A DNA stretch of 15,258 bases from CAYFMS01 sp964462325 (GTDB lineage Bacteria > Patescibacteriota > Patescibacteriia > UBA9934): contig CAYWYQ010000017.1 in NCBI GenBank assembly GCA_964462325.1, forward strand, positions 1-15,258, written 5' to 3'. Positions 1 to 8,595 of this stretch are shown in pieces. Position 1 is the stretch's first letter. The number at the start of each line of letters is the position of its first letter. Made by a program: the position numbers and the translations under genes. The notes below the pieces were generated by a model. The model saw only the letters and a list, made by a program, of their open reading frames with translations, did not search any database and was not told the DNA's origin.

Positions 1-12
1 AGCCTTGTCAAG

Positions 13-33
13 CTCCGATGCTTGCCATCGGAG
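13..33 (+). promoter_or_regulatory. Hairpin upstream of the mini-protein promoter
   Basis: CTCCGATG (13-20) and CATCGGAG (26-33) form a perfect 8-bp stem with loop CTTGC. It sits within a wider inverted repeat, TTGTCAA (5-11) against TTGACAA (47-53), the latter being the candidate -35 element. ACTCCTT at 35-41 is complementary to the AAGGAG ribosome binding site at 86-91. There is no T-tract, so a terminator for an upstream gene is unlikely. It could be an operator, or a leader structure if transcription enters from outside the window; neither is shown. Confidence 0.35.
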
Positions 34-46
34 TACTCCTTGCGGG

Positions 47-75
47 TTGACAAAAGTGCTATTTTATGCTAGATT
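47..75 (+). promoter_or_regulatory. Sigma70-like promoter for the 46-aa membrane protein
   Basis: A consensus -35 TTGACA (47-52) is followed after 17 bases by TAGATT (70-75), a four-of-six match to TATAAT. Transcription would begin near 82, giving a leader of roughly 20 bases that carries the AAAGGAGG ribosome binding site just before the ATG at 100. Confidence 0.6.
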
Positions 76-99
76 TTTAGGACGAAAGGAGGAATAAAA

Positions 100-240
100 A
101 TGCGTCGAACCTCGCGCCGAAATACGAAATCGAGCTGCCTCGAGCCGCTCAATACGACGACGATTGTCTTGCTCCTCTGCATGACGGTCAGTTGCCTTAT
201 GATTGCAATGAAAATGTATTTCGACCATGTTCCGCTGTAA
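100..240 (+). CDS. 46-aa single-pass membrane mini-protein, family unknown
   Basis: This small reading frame is supported by context rather than homology. It starts at an ATG preceded by AAAGGAGG (85-92) at 7 bases spacing, has a TTGACA-17-TAGATT promoter immediately upstream and an intrinsic terminator 22 bases after its TAA. The product has a basic N-terminus (RR at residues 2-3, RR at 6-7, K10) followed by a hydrophobic stretch at about residues 19-38 rich in Leu, Met and Cys, and a short tail ending VPL. The charge pattern suggests a cytoplasmic N-terminus and one membrane helix. It has three cysteines (residues 13, 27 and 32), two of them in the helix. I do not recognise the family and assign no function. 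Its base composition, rich in CGA and GAC triplets, differs from the AT-richer giant gene downstream and resembles the lipoprotein gene at 9483-10169. Confidence 0.6.
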   Translation: MRRTSRRNTKSSCLEPLNTTTIVLLLCMTVSCLMIAMKMYFDHVPL

Positions 241-261
241 AAACTACCTTGTCCGATCAGG

Positions 262-289
262 ATCGTACACAATGTGCGGTCTTTTTTTG
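262..289 (+). terminator. Intrinsic terminator of the mini-protein gene
   Basis: GATCGTACA (262-270) pairs with TGTGCGGTC (274-282), allowing G-U pairs, giving a 9-bp stem with a CAA loop followed directly by seven Ts (283-289). It lies 22 bases after the mini-protein stop codon and isolates this gene from the giant gene downstream. Confidence 0.75.
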
Positions 290-314
290 TTCTTTGATTG
301 CTGTATGACTCAAA

Positions 315-364
315 CCGAGGTTCAACCTCCGAAACCGAGGTTGAACCTCGAGGTTGAACCTCGG
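315..364. repeat. GAGGTTGAACCTC palindromic repeat cluster
   Basis: Three copies of a short hairpin unit lie in a row: CCGAGGTTCAACCTCC (315-330) and two units of GAGGTTGAACCTC (338-350 and 350-362). Each unit has 6-base arms around one central base. The 27 bases at 336-362 recur exactly at 7924-7950 in another intergenic space. This looks like a dispersed REP-type intergenic palindrome. It lies between the mini-protein terminator and the giant gene promoter, is not followed by a T-tract, and shows no coding capacity. Confidence 0.7.
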
Positions 365-426
365 TATGGTCACTTTAATTGTATTTGTTGAGTTTCAAGG
401 CAGATTGTCCTTTGTGGAGAGAAATA

Positions 427-459
427 TTGACAATGAATAATTGTGCTATAATTAGCACA
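427..459 (+). promoter_or_regulatory. Extended -10 promoter inside an 18-bp inverted repeat
   Basis: A perfect TATAAT (447-452) is preceded by TGC, making an extended -10 (TGnTATAAT). A TTGACA (427-432) lies upstream at a short 14-base spacing, so the extended -10 probably carries most of the strength. The -10 is the centre of an inverted repeat: TGTGCTA (442-448), TAAT, TAGCACA (453-459). Arms of 7 bases centred on the -10 are a common operator geometry, so a repressor could block this promoter. The leader to the ATG at 529 would be about 70 bases. Confidence 0.6.
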
Positions 460-510
460 TTAATACAATTAGTTGCGAGATGCTTGTCTCTAACGTAACC
501 CCCAATCAAT

Positions 511-528
511 ATGTATACAGGAATACAT
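511..528 (+). promoter_or_regulatory. Ribosome binding site of the giant gene, in a hairpin loop
   Basis: AGGA (519-522) lies 6 bases before the ATG at 529 and fixes that start. It is in the six-base loop of a possible hairpin: ATGTAT (511-516) pairs with ATACAT (523-528), directly abutting the start codon. The upstream ATG at 511 is in frame but has no ribosome binding site and would lie in the stem, so it is a less likely start. Confidence 0.5.
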
Positions 529-3500
529 ATGCCTCGCTTAATGCGCGAAGGTAGTGTTTTTAGGTTCTTTGTCAGTTTTCTTATTGTCGCTATTGCTTCA
601 ATAAGTCTTATTTCACTCATTCCGACTCAGTTTGCGCAGGCGGCTGCTCCAACACTCGCTATTGGCGGTTGGAAGGATGGTCAAACCAAGGTCGTTATCG
701 AATTCGATCAATCGGTTGATAATGGTGCAGATGCAGCGCTCGAGGCATCTGATTTCACGGTTGCAGGTGCTAATTCAATTAGCATTACTTCTGTGGACCA
801 TTTTCCATTTTCTCATCAAGCCATCCTGACATTATCTGGAAACTTGAATTCAGCCGGTGGAACGGACTTCACTATTGCTTGCGCAAGTAATGCGGTATTT
901 AATCCGTCAGATGAAGCGTGCGGAGCGAGTACGGTGAATGTTTACACGGCGGTTCCTGAGGATACGACAGGGCCATCGGTTGAAGATGTTGGAATTATTA
1001 GCGATACGACGGTATTTGTCGATTTTAATGAAATCATGGATCCAACAACGATGATTGCGGGGAACTTTACCCTTACAACATCTGATGGGGATGATGATTC
1101 GTCTATCACAAGCACATTAGCCTTTGATCATGGTGTAGATTTAGTAGCAGGGGGTGCTACGATCGCAGCGGGGTCAGGGAATACAGTAGCGGTGAGTACA
1201 AGTGTGACAGATATTTTCGGGAATGCATCTGCAGGTGAAACATTAGTCATTTACCCGACAATAAAAATATCTGAGATTCAAGCAGCAACGAGTTCAAATG
1301 AAAAGAATGAATTCATCGAGCTATATAATTATGGTCCTGCTCCTGTTGATTTGTCAGATGTAAAGCTTCATTTATGGTCGCAAACACTCACGACAGATTT
1401 CTATATACCGCTCACCATGTTTGAAACGAGCATTCCTGCGAATGGATTTTATTTGATTGCTCCTGCACAATTTAATCATGCAAGCGGCGTTGTACCGGAT
1501 GCAACTTACGATGCTTCTTCGGGGCATATTGGAGATAATGATGGTATATATATTAGTTATTCCACAACGGCAGATGTGGGAGTTATTGATTTGGCCGGTG
1601 TAGGAACAAGTACGAAAAAGGAAGGAACAGCTGCTGCAAATATAAGTGATGGTCAGAGCATGGAGCGTAAGGCAAATTTTGATTCAACAGCTACATCACT
1701 TGCAGATAATGGCGCGGATGAATTAAGAGGAAATGCATTTGATGATGGGGATAATGCGACGGATTTTGCGGTGCAGACGACACCGAATCCACAGAATAGC
1801 TTTTCTCCTGTTGAATTTGCATTCGGAGCTTCATTTAATGAGGGTGGTGATACATCAGCGCCTACCGTTGTTGATTCCTTCCCGAGCGATGCAAGCGCGA
1901 ACTTTATCCCTGCATTCCTTGATATGGCTGGAATTGACTTTAGCGAGCCATTAGATGCATCAACCGTAAATACAACAAATATAAGCCTAGTGCTCGATTC
2001 AGATCCGGGAACAAATTTATGTAATACCGTTACGTATGATGATGCGGCATCATTTGGTCCGGATGTGTCTTGTGCAATCGCAGCAGGGTCTTTGCCGCTT
2101 GCGAATGCGTCTCATACATTAACGGTAACCACTGGAGTGACGGATCTTACGGGAAATGCAATTGCTTCTAATTACACGGTGTCATTTACACCTCAGTCCG
2201 GTCAGACATTCGGTTCGCAGTCTGTGCCATTCGTCGTAGGAACATTCCCGAGCCAGGGGTCATCTTCCTTCCCACCAGATGCGGAGTTTATTGAGGTAAA
2301 CTTCGACAATTCGCTCGATGTTTCGACGGTAAATACAACAAATGTCACATTAACGAATACAACAACTTCTTCTGCGGTGAGTGGAATTGTTGTTGGAACA
2401 CGAACGATTGTAGATACAAATGATGCCATCGCAATTAATCTATCTGGGGCAACAATTACAGCTGGAAATGATTACAGATTAGATATTTCTACTTCGGTGA
2501 CATCAGCAGAAGGGATAGCGGTTGCTCCTTATATGCTTGAATTCACTGCGGCTGACTCGAATGATGCAACAGGTCCGGTTGTCATTGGTACAGGCCCTCC
2601 TGATGGTGAAACGGGACTACCGGTTGGATTCCCGGTTGCGTTCATGAGTTTTGACGATGCGCTCGATTCATCAACGGTAGACACAGATTCTGTGCAATTA
2701 TTGCAGGGATCCGATGTCTTAGCGGCAACAGTTACGTATCACTCTGCATTCCGTGAAATAGAAATCGAGGGAGCGGCAGCATTTTTGCCAAATACGACAT
2801 ATACGGTGCAATTAGCGGCAGCAAGTAGCGGCGATGAAATTAAGAATGTTTCAGGTGTCGCGCTTCAGGATACGGACGGAACTGGCGATAATTATTATAA
2901 ATTCTCGTTTACAACGGGAGCTGCTGATGCATCAGCGCCAGATGTCTCTTTCTCTACAGCAACGCAAAATAAAGTGATGGTTACGTTTACAGAACCAATG
3001 CGTGAAGGAACCATTACGAATTTATCAAATTGGTCGCTTGAAAGCCCTATTGGTACAAGTGTTCCACTTTCTGCGCTTGCCGGTGGAACCGTTAGTTGGG
3101 ATGCGGGATCATTAACAGCAGGAATAAGTGGAATTAGCTTGACGGCAGGATCGACATTTGAAATCACTGCTTCGACAGCGATGAAAGACATGTCTGGAAA
3201 TGCGCTCGCTTCAGCAACAGCAGTTGGAGGTACGGTGCTTGATTCGGGAACATTTGGTGAATCACTAGGACCAGACGCTGGTTTCAAAGGAGAGATTTTC
3301 GACTTCCCACCGGCATTTGATGAAGGAGATTGGGGACATGTGCCTCAGGCGGGAGTATGGCCAATGACAGGGATGGCAAGTGCGACATCGAATTATATGG
3401 TGAATTTCCCAATTACAGAGCAAATTCGAAGTAATGCAAATAGTGGAAAAGTTGTACTCACATTCCCAAGTGGTTTCGCGGTAGGGAATACTGCGGCATT

Positions 3501-5873
3501 GTCGGATTCATTCATGAATAGTGATGTAAATGTTCAAGGTTCCGGAACGGTAGCAATTAATAGTGTCACAGGAAATAGTCAAGCGAGGACTGTAACGGTG
3601 GACTTTTCGATTGCAACCGCTTGCGGATCTGGCAATGTAGATCCATGTGTTTCAGGCGATGAGAATGACTTTATCTCATTTGATCTTTCCGGTATTGGAA
3701 ATACGGACCAACCGCGTGACTGGGAAACGGCAGGGTATACGGTTGATATTAAAACAATGACAGGCTCAACGGTGAATGAAACAATGACATCCATGCCATT
3801 CTTCATTGCGCCTGCAGGTGACAATTCACTGCAAGTTGACCTAACAGCGGCAGGGGCGGACACGGGAACGGCGGATGTACATATTTGGTCTCCGGGGACG
3901 GGAGAAATGACGGAAACTGCAAACTTTGCAACGAATGGTGACGGAACAGCATCGGTAACATTTAGCGGATTGCCGTCAGATTACTTCGATATTTGGATGG
4001 ATCCGGTTTTGACGATTAAAGCAACAGATGATTTTGTCGGTCCAATGAATGAACCGGTATTTGTGACAGGAAGTACAACGAAGGCAATTACACTTGGAGC
4101 AACATCTGGATTAACGAGTGTAACGGTGAATGTAACAGGAGCGACCGGAAAAGATATTGATGTATTCGCAGGTGGTCCGAATGGATTTACCGTGAAAAGG
4201 ATTTCAAGCACAACGGGTAGCGACACAGTGACACTTAAACTTGCAGATGGAGATTGGCACGTTGGTGTGGGTCCTCATATGTCGATGGACGGAGGGTTCA
4301 CGATGCCAGAACCGCCAGACTATGTGGTTTCACCGGGAGACTTAAAACTGTCCGTAGCAAGTCCGAATGTGACCGAAGATTCTGGAACGGCGAATGATGG
4401 AACAATTTCATTTGCCCTTTCTGCCGCTTCGGATTCTGTGGTCGTAAATGTGGTAGATGATGCCGGAAACCCGGTCATGGACGCTATGGTATTTATGGAC
4501 TCAACTGAGGGAGGATTTGGGACATTTGGTCAAACATCTGGTGCTGGAAAAGCGACCATGAATGTGAATCAGGGAACCTATCGTGTTGGTGCATTCCTCG
4601 ACGGAACACCTCCTACACGTGAAATTCGTGTGCGTGTTGATAGTAGCGGAAATGTCTTCCAGGATGGAACACAAGTAAATGAGGTAACGGTGGAATTAAG
4701 TAAAGGGGACTATGCGATTAGTGGAACGGTAACTGATGGAACTAATGCGGTAACAGGTGCGGCCGTGCATACATTTTGTACAGCTGATTGTCAGGGGTAT
4801 TTCGATGCAGGAGCGATGACAAATGCGAACGGGAAATATACATTATATGTCGGTCCGGGTACATGGCAAGTAGAGGCATTCATTCCAGGATTTGGAAGCT
4901 CGACGCGTACAACAGTTACGGTGACGAATGATGATGAAACAGGTGTGAATCTAAGTCCAGATTCAGATGCTACCTTTAGAACAATTTCCGGAACCGTATG
5001 TAAGGTAGATGGTGGTGGAGCTGATTGTACAGGTGGAACTGGATTGGATGGTATTGAAATATTTGCTTGGTCAAGCGCAAATGGCGGAGGATCAAACTTC
5101 ACGCATACGGGTGCGGATGGAACATTCTCACTTCGAGTTCCGGCAGCGACAGGATATACACTCGAAGCTTGGGATCCGAGAAAGGGACCTCTCCCAATCA
5201 TTTCGAATGTGGACGTTTCTTCAGGGAATCAGACAGATCAGGATATTGTGATTGATACGCCAGAGGGTGTAACGATCAATTTGAAAGATGATCAAGGAAA
5301 TGCGGTAACGGTTGGGGAAGTATTCATCGAGTTCTTTGATGACTCAACAGAGGTAAGGCAACATGTATTCATCGAAAATGAAGATTCTGGATCGATTGAT
5401 CTTCCGGAAGGGGTCTATGATGTATTAGTACATGCAAAGGGGGTTGAGCTTGATGAGTCAACAGATGTGTCTTCAGATGATGCTGGAACATCGGTGACTT
5501 CTGGTGTCATTACGGTGGACGGAACCGAGGTTGTAAAAATTGAAATTCCAGATTTGCAGACCATTTCCGGAACACTGACAGATGGGTCAGCTGCGGTAGA
5601 GGATGCATGGGTTGAGGTTACCGATCCAACAACAGGAATTTCCACCGGTGGTGTGACAGATTCGAATGGAAACTACTCAATTTCAGTTCCGGACGGAACC
5701 TATCAGGTAAATGCATATAACCCAGGATTGGTTGTTGCTCCTATGACGGTTGCGGTGAGCGGGGCAAGTGCGACGGATCAAGATATGACGGGAACGGTTT
5801 CTTCGCAGAATATTACCGGGACCGTAACGGATCCTTCTGGAAATGCGGTACCTTATGCATTCGTTGAAGCATC
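529..5873 (+). CDS. Giant secreted multidomain surface protein, N-terminal part (up to sequence gap)
   Basis: First 1,781 residues of a protein of about 2,400 aa that continues beyond the N run at 5952-7735. A Sec signal peptide is clear: MREG, a hydrophobic core at about residues 12-31, and an AQA cleavage motif near 36-38. Then come Ig-like modules with the SbsA/Big_5 style (PxVxxxxPxD, FxxxLDxSTVNTTN): about residues 39-135 and 145-245 (divergent), 443-560, 565-680, 682-800 and 803-920. A lamin-tail domain (IKISEIQ, EFIELYNYG, NGFYLIAP) interrupts them at about 245-425. After a less recognisable Met- and Gly-rich beta region (920-1300) there is a series of carboxypeptidase-regulatory-like units (pattern ISGTVTDG, NGxYxxxVxxGTxxVxA) beginning near 1306, 1396, 1486, 1680 and 1761, the last cut by the gap. 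Likely role: adhesion or surface architecture outside the cell. The start at 529 is chosen for its AGGA box. No enzyme domain is visible. Confidence 0.85.
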
Positions 5874-5951
5874 NNNNNNNNNNNNNNNNNNNNNNNNNNN
5901 NNNNNNNNNNNNNNNNNNNNNNNNNNNNNNNNNNNNNNNNNNNNNNNNNNN
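5874..5951. other. Assembly gap (78 Ns) inside the giant gene
   Basis: Seventy-eight undetermined bases interrupt a carboxypeptidase-regulatory-like repeat. The frame upstream and the frame downstream differ by one, so joining them needs a real length of 3n+2 bases. Comparison with sister repeats suggests only about 10-25 missing residues. The gap most likely lies where similar repeats confused the assembly. Confidence 0.95.
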
Positions 5952-7735
5952 CTGGCGGAGGATTTACGGCCGTACAGGCAGATGCAGATGGAGAGTACTC
6001 TCTTCCAGTAGATGATGGTTCATGGGAAGTTACAGCAATTGGTCATGGATACGATGAAGTAGATTTGGCGACAACGGTTGTTATTGATGGAGCATCTGAC
6101 GCAAATAATGACATTCAATTTACAACGGAAGCAACAGGGCTTGCGAATCCGGTTGTGAAGTCCGTAACGCCTTCTGATGGTGGAACGGTACAGGATCAAA
6201 CGGCGGGACTTACCGTCACAATTCCGGCAAATGCAACAAGTACATCGACAAGTGCAGGTACGGTTTCAATGAAAGAAACAAATAACGTTGTAAGTACAGC
6301 AAATAACAGTGTGATTGGTGATGGATTCGAAATTTCGATGACGGATGCAGGAGGAACGGCGCTTTCATCTGGATTCGATGAAGAGGTGGCGATTAAGAAA
6401 AATATGACGGTTGCCGAGCTCGATACGGCAGGAATTGACTCTTTGGAAGAAGTGAAGGATTTAAGGATTTCCTACTTCTCTGGAAATGGGACATGGATTC
6501 CGGAAAATACAACGAAGGCATATCTTGACAGTGATGGGGATGTTGTCGCGAGTCCTGCAGCGGATCTTTCCAATGTAACAACGGTTGCATTTACGACAGC
6601 GGTGGATCACTTTACCGTGTTCTCGATTACAGCTCCAGCGGACGGACTTGCACCGAAAGCACCAACAAATGTCGCGGCATCAGTTGACGGAATGAAGGTA
6701 ACAATCACATGGGATGCGGTTACGACAAACTCAGACGATTCGGCAATTACAGACTTGCTTGGATATGAAATTTACCGAGATACAGATGAGGGCGGGGCAT
6801 TTACGACACAGTTGAATACATCTGACATACTGACAACCAGTTATTCAGACTCGGCAGTTCAGAGTAGTACGACTTATTACTACAAGGTAACGGCAGCTGA
6901 TACAGGTGGACAAGAATCAGCGATGTCTTCAGCAGCGAGCGCATCTGTTGTAGGATCAACCACAAGTTCAAGTGGAAGAAGTTCGTCGCCCTCGACGCCA
7001 AGTACCGATACAGAGGATGAAGTAACAGTAGAGGAGGAAGAAACGGTTGCATTGAACCCGGAAGACCCAGTTGCGGAACTCTATCCGGACAAAACGGAAA
7101 CAGAAGCGGCACTTCCTGTATCGGTAGATATTGGAAGTCTGGTGAAGCTTGCAGATAGTCCAGCGGTATACTTTGTGGGAGGGGACGGGACACGTCATCC
7201 ATTTGCAAATGCGCACATTTACTTCACATGGTATGACGACTTTAGTGGCGTAGAGACAATCTCGTCTGAAGATATGGCAAGTCTTCCAATGGGAGAGGCT
7301 GTGCGTGTGCGGCCAGGAACTTGGCTCATTAAGATTCAAAGTGATCCAAAAGTATATGCAATTGAGCCAGGCGGCGATTTGCGCTGGATTGAAACGGAAG
7401 AGGTTGCCCTGACTCTATATGGAAGTAATTGGAATAGGCGCATCATTGATGTAGAGCCGATATACTTTACAAGGTATCAGGTTGGTGATCCTATTTCTGA
7501 AGCAAAACTGCATCCAGAAGGCTCAATTATAAGAGACGTTGCAACAGGTGATATCTATTATGTTGCCGAAGATGGCACCTTGCGTAAATTCACAGATGAT
7601 GAAGCGGTACGTGCAAACGAAATACAGTCACAATATATCTTGAATGCAACGATTAAGGATCTCGAGCGAACAATTGGTGATTCGATTTCGTCGAGGGAGG
7701 ATGTGTTGTTCCATTACCAAGACATCGGTCGTTAA
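5952..7735 (+). CDS. Giant secreted surface protein, C-terminal part with FN3 and triplicated CPR-type module
   Basis: Continuation of the gene starting at 529, about 593 residues after the gap, ending in TAA. It opens in the second half of a carboxypeptidase-regulatory-like unit (DADGEYSLPVDDGSWEV). Next is a beta domain ending VDHFTVFSI (nt about 6150-6630), a pattern seen at the end of ZU5/GAIN-like modules, then a fibronectin type III domain (APKAPTNVAASVDG to VTAADTGGQESAMSS, nt about 6645-6945). A Ser/Thr and then Glu-rich linker (nt 6960-7110) leads to three related 60-68 residue units beginning GSLVKLADS (nt 7132), GTWLIKIQS (7315) and GSIIRDVAT (7519), each with a YxV/Ixx(D/G)G(T/D)LR-type strand pair. 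This triplicate is, in my knowledge, common at the end of CPR surface proteins and may mediate anchoring. No LPxTG motif or C-terminal membrane helix exists. No separate start codon is credible here; the frame simply emerges from the gap. Confidence 0.85.
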
Positions 7736-7740
7736 GGCAT

Positions 7741-7904
7741 CCGCTTGAAAACTGGCGCTCTTTCCATTCAGATTTGCGAAAATATCCCCTGCCTGCCGGC
7801 AGGCAGGTCACCGTACATTTCAGTACGCCTCCGGTATGTTCTTAATCTTCAAGGAAATAGCATTCAGTTTTCTTCACGGACGGTTCCGCTTGAAAACTGG
7901 CGCT
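7741..7904. repeat. Pair of 19-bp direct repeats, 145 bases apart
   Basis: CCGCTTGAAAACTGGCGCT occurs exactly at 7741-7759 and again at 7886-7904. Between them are the CCTGCC palindrome, a CGTAC/GTACG hairpin (7812-7827) and an inverted CAGTTTTC that could pair with the GAAAACTG of either copy. The arrangement could be a duplicated intergenic element or the scar of an insertion or recombination. Confidence 0.75.
7788..7807. repeat. CCTGCCTGCCGGCAGGCAGG palindrome
   Basis: A perfect 20-bp palindrome. A shorter relative sharing the core CTGCCGGCAG lies at 11504-11519. No T-tract follows on either strand, so this is a dispersed palindromic repeat rather than a terminator, though it could impede exonucleases at the 3' end of the giant transcript. 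Confidence 0.75.
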
Positions 7905-7923
7905 ATTGAAAGGCTTACACTCC

Positions 7924-7950
7924 CGAGGTTGAACCTCGAGGTTGAACCTC
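7924..7950. repeat. Second copy of the GAGGTTGAACCTC tandem palindrome
   Basis: This stretch is identical over 27 bases to 336-362, that is, two hairpin units sharing a CTCGAG junction. Finding an exact copy on the other side of a 7-kb gene marks it as a dispersed intergenic repeat family. Confidence 0.75.
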
Positions 7951-7964
7951 AACTGTGGATAAGT

Positions 7965-7988
7965 AGGTCCGACCTTGAGGTCGGACCT
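7965..7988. repeat. 10-bp perfect stem-loop, AGGTCCGACC/GGTCGGACCT
   Basis: AGGTCCGACC (7965-7974) and GGTCGGACCT (7979-7988) form a perfect 10-bp stem with a TTGA tetraloop. It is followed by TAATAGG, not a T-tract. It lies 15 bases after the previous palindrome and has the same general design (AGGT...ACCT), so it looks like a related repeat class. It could serve as a weak transcript end for the giant gene. Confidence 0.65.
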
Positions 7989-8019
7989 TAATAGGTGGTA
8001 GGGAGTGTTAAATAGCAAG

Positions 8020-8109
8020 CTAGCTATTAGCATGTTAGCGATTTAGCTACTTAGCTTTTAGCGCACACTGTCATTTAGCTACTTAGCTTTTAGCCGCTTA
8101 GCTTTTAGC
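8020..8109. repeat. TTAGC/TAGCTT tract with 21-bp direct repeats
   Basis: Overlapping TAGCTA, TTAGC and AGCTTTTAGC words fill this stretch. A 21-base unit at 8042-8062 recurs exactly at 8074-8094, and its last 12 bases recur again at 8098-8109. The same vocabulary (GTAGCTTTTAGCAC and its complement) appears in the spacer at 11464-11649. It has no coding sense. Confidence 0.7.
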
Positions 8110-8595
8110 ACTTGGGCTGCCTTCCTCGCCGCCAATTGCGACACTGTCACAGTGTATGCGGCAAGAGTGAAGAATAGCAAAACGGCGTTGGGATTGACAT
8201 TATTATCGTAAAAAGAACAATGAATAAATCACAATCATCCGTTTTGCCTGAGCGATGACGCTGATACATGTGACAAAGGGAGTACCGGCGGGTATTTCTT
8301 TTGCAAGGGTTCTTGAAGGAAAATCTTCTAGGGATAGTATGTTCTGAAGGAGTTGAGCATGATGAAGATTGAGGAAGAGTAGTTAGAAAATTACTTTGAC
8401 GAAATCTGAGACAATGCGCAGGCCCTTCAGAACGAAATAGAGCCAGGAGCATTTTTCTTTGAGAACCCTGTTCTTTCTTTAAAGAAAAGTGAGAGAGTAT
8501 TTAAAAGTAGACAAAGAGAAATGAAGAGAGTAGATTTCTCTAGATTTTAGCTCTTAGCGCACTCTGTCACTCCAGATAAATGAATTTTGGATAAC

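Larger units (their letters stand above)
7736..8590. other. Repeat-rich intergenic region without a convincing gene
   Basis: About 850 bases separate the giant gene from the terminator of the convergent SIMPL gene. The 5' half (to 8110) is made of palindromes, direct repeats and TTAGC-rich tracts listed separately. The 3' half (8110-8590) is non-repetitive, AT-rich and broken by stops; the longest frames are short, lack ribosome binding sites and show no recognisable domain. A TTGACA at 8194-8199 lies between 9-base inverted arms (8177-8185 and 8239-8247), so an unrecognised small RNA or a decayed gene is possible but unproven. I see no T-tract terminator directly after the giant gene. Confidence 0.6.

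Noticed and set aside
1..60. 3' end of a tRNA or other structured RNA gene at the window edge
   Set aside because: The hairpin is clear, but no T-arm (GGTTCGA-type) or CCA end and no T-tract can be found.
2895..5645. Several minus-strand open frames of 75-136 codons inside the giant gene
   Set aside because: They are antisense shadows of a repetitive Thr/Ser/Gly-rich coding sequence, with no ribosome binding sites or domains.
5843..5873. An ATG at 5843 as start of a separate downstream protein
   Set aside because: It is out of frame with the first part, lacks a ribosome binding site and reads into the Ns; the downstream frame is the continuation of the same gene after a gap of uncertain length.
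7110..7735. Sortase anchoring of the giant protein
   Set aside because: No LPxTG-like motif, C-terminal membrane helix or basic tail is present; the protein ends FHYQDIGR.
7954..7962. Replication origin suggested by the TGTGGATAA word
   Set aside because: Only one exact DnaA-type box is visible, with no dnaA/dnaN neighbours or AT-rich unwinding repeats.
8042..8109. Possible CRISPR array in the TTAGC direct repeats
   Set aside because: Repeats are directly adjacent or separated by about 11 bases, with no regular unique spacers and no cas genes.
8270..8347. GTG-initiated frame of 25 residues (VTKGVPAGISFARVLEGK...)
   Set aside because: It reads protein-like, but it is short, has no ribosome binding site and I recognise no family; at most a gene remnant.
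8147..8452. 101-codon minus-strand frame
   Set aside because: Composition is not protein-like, there is no ribosome binding site, and it runs across the hairpins of a non-coding region.
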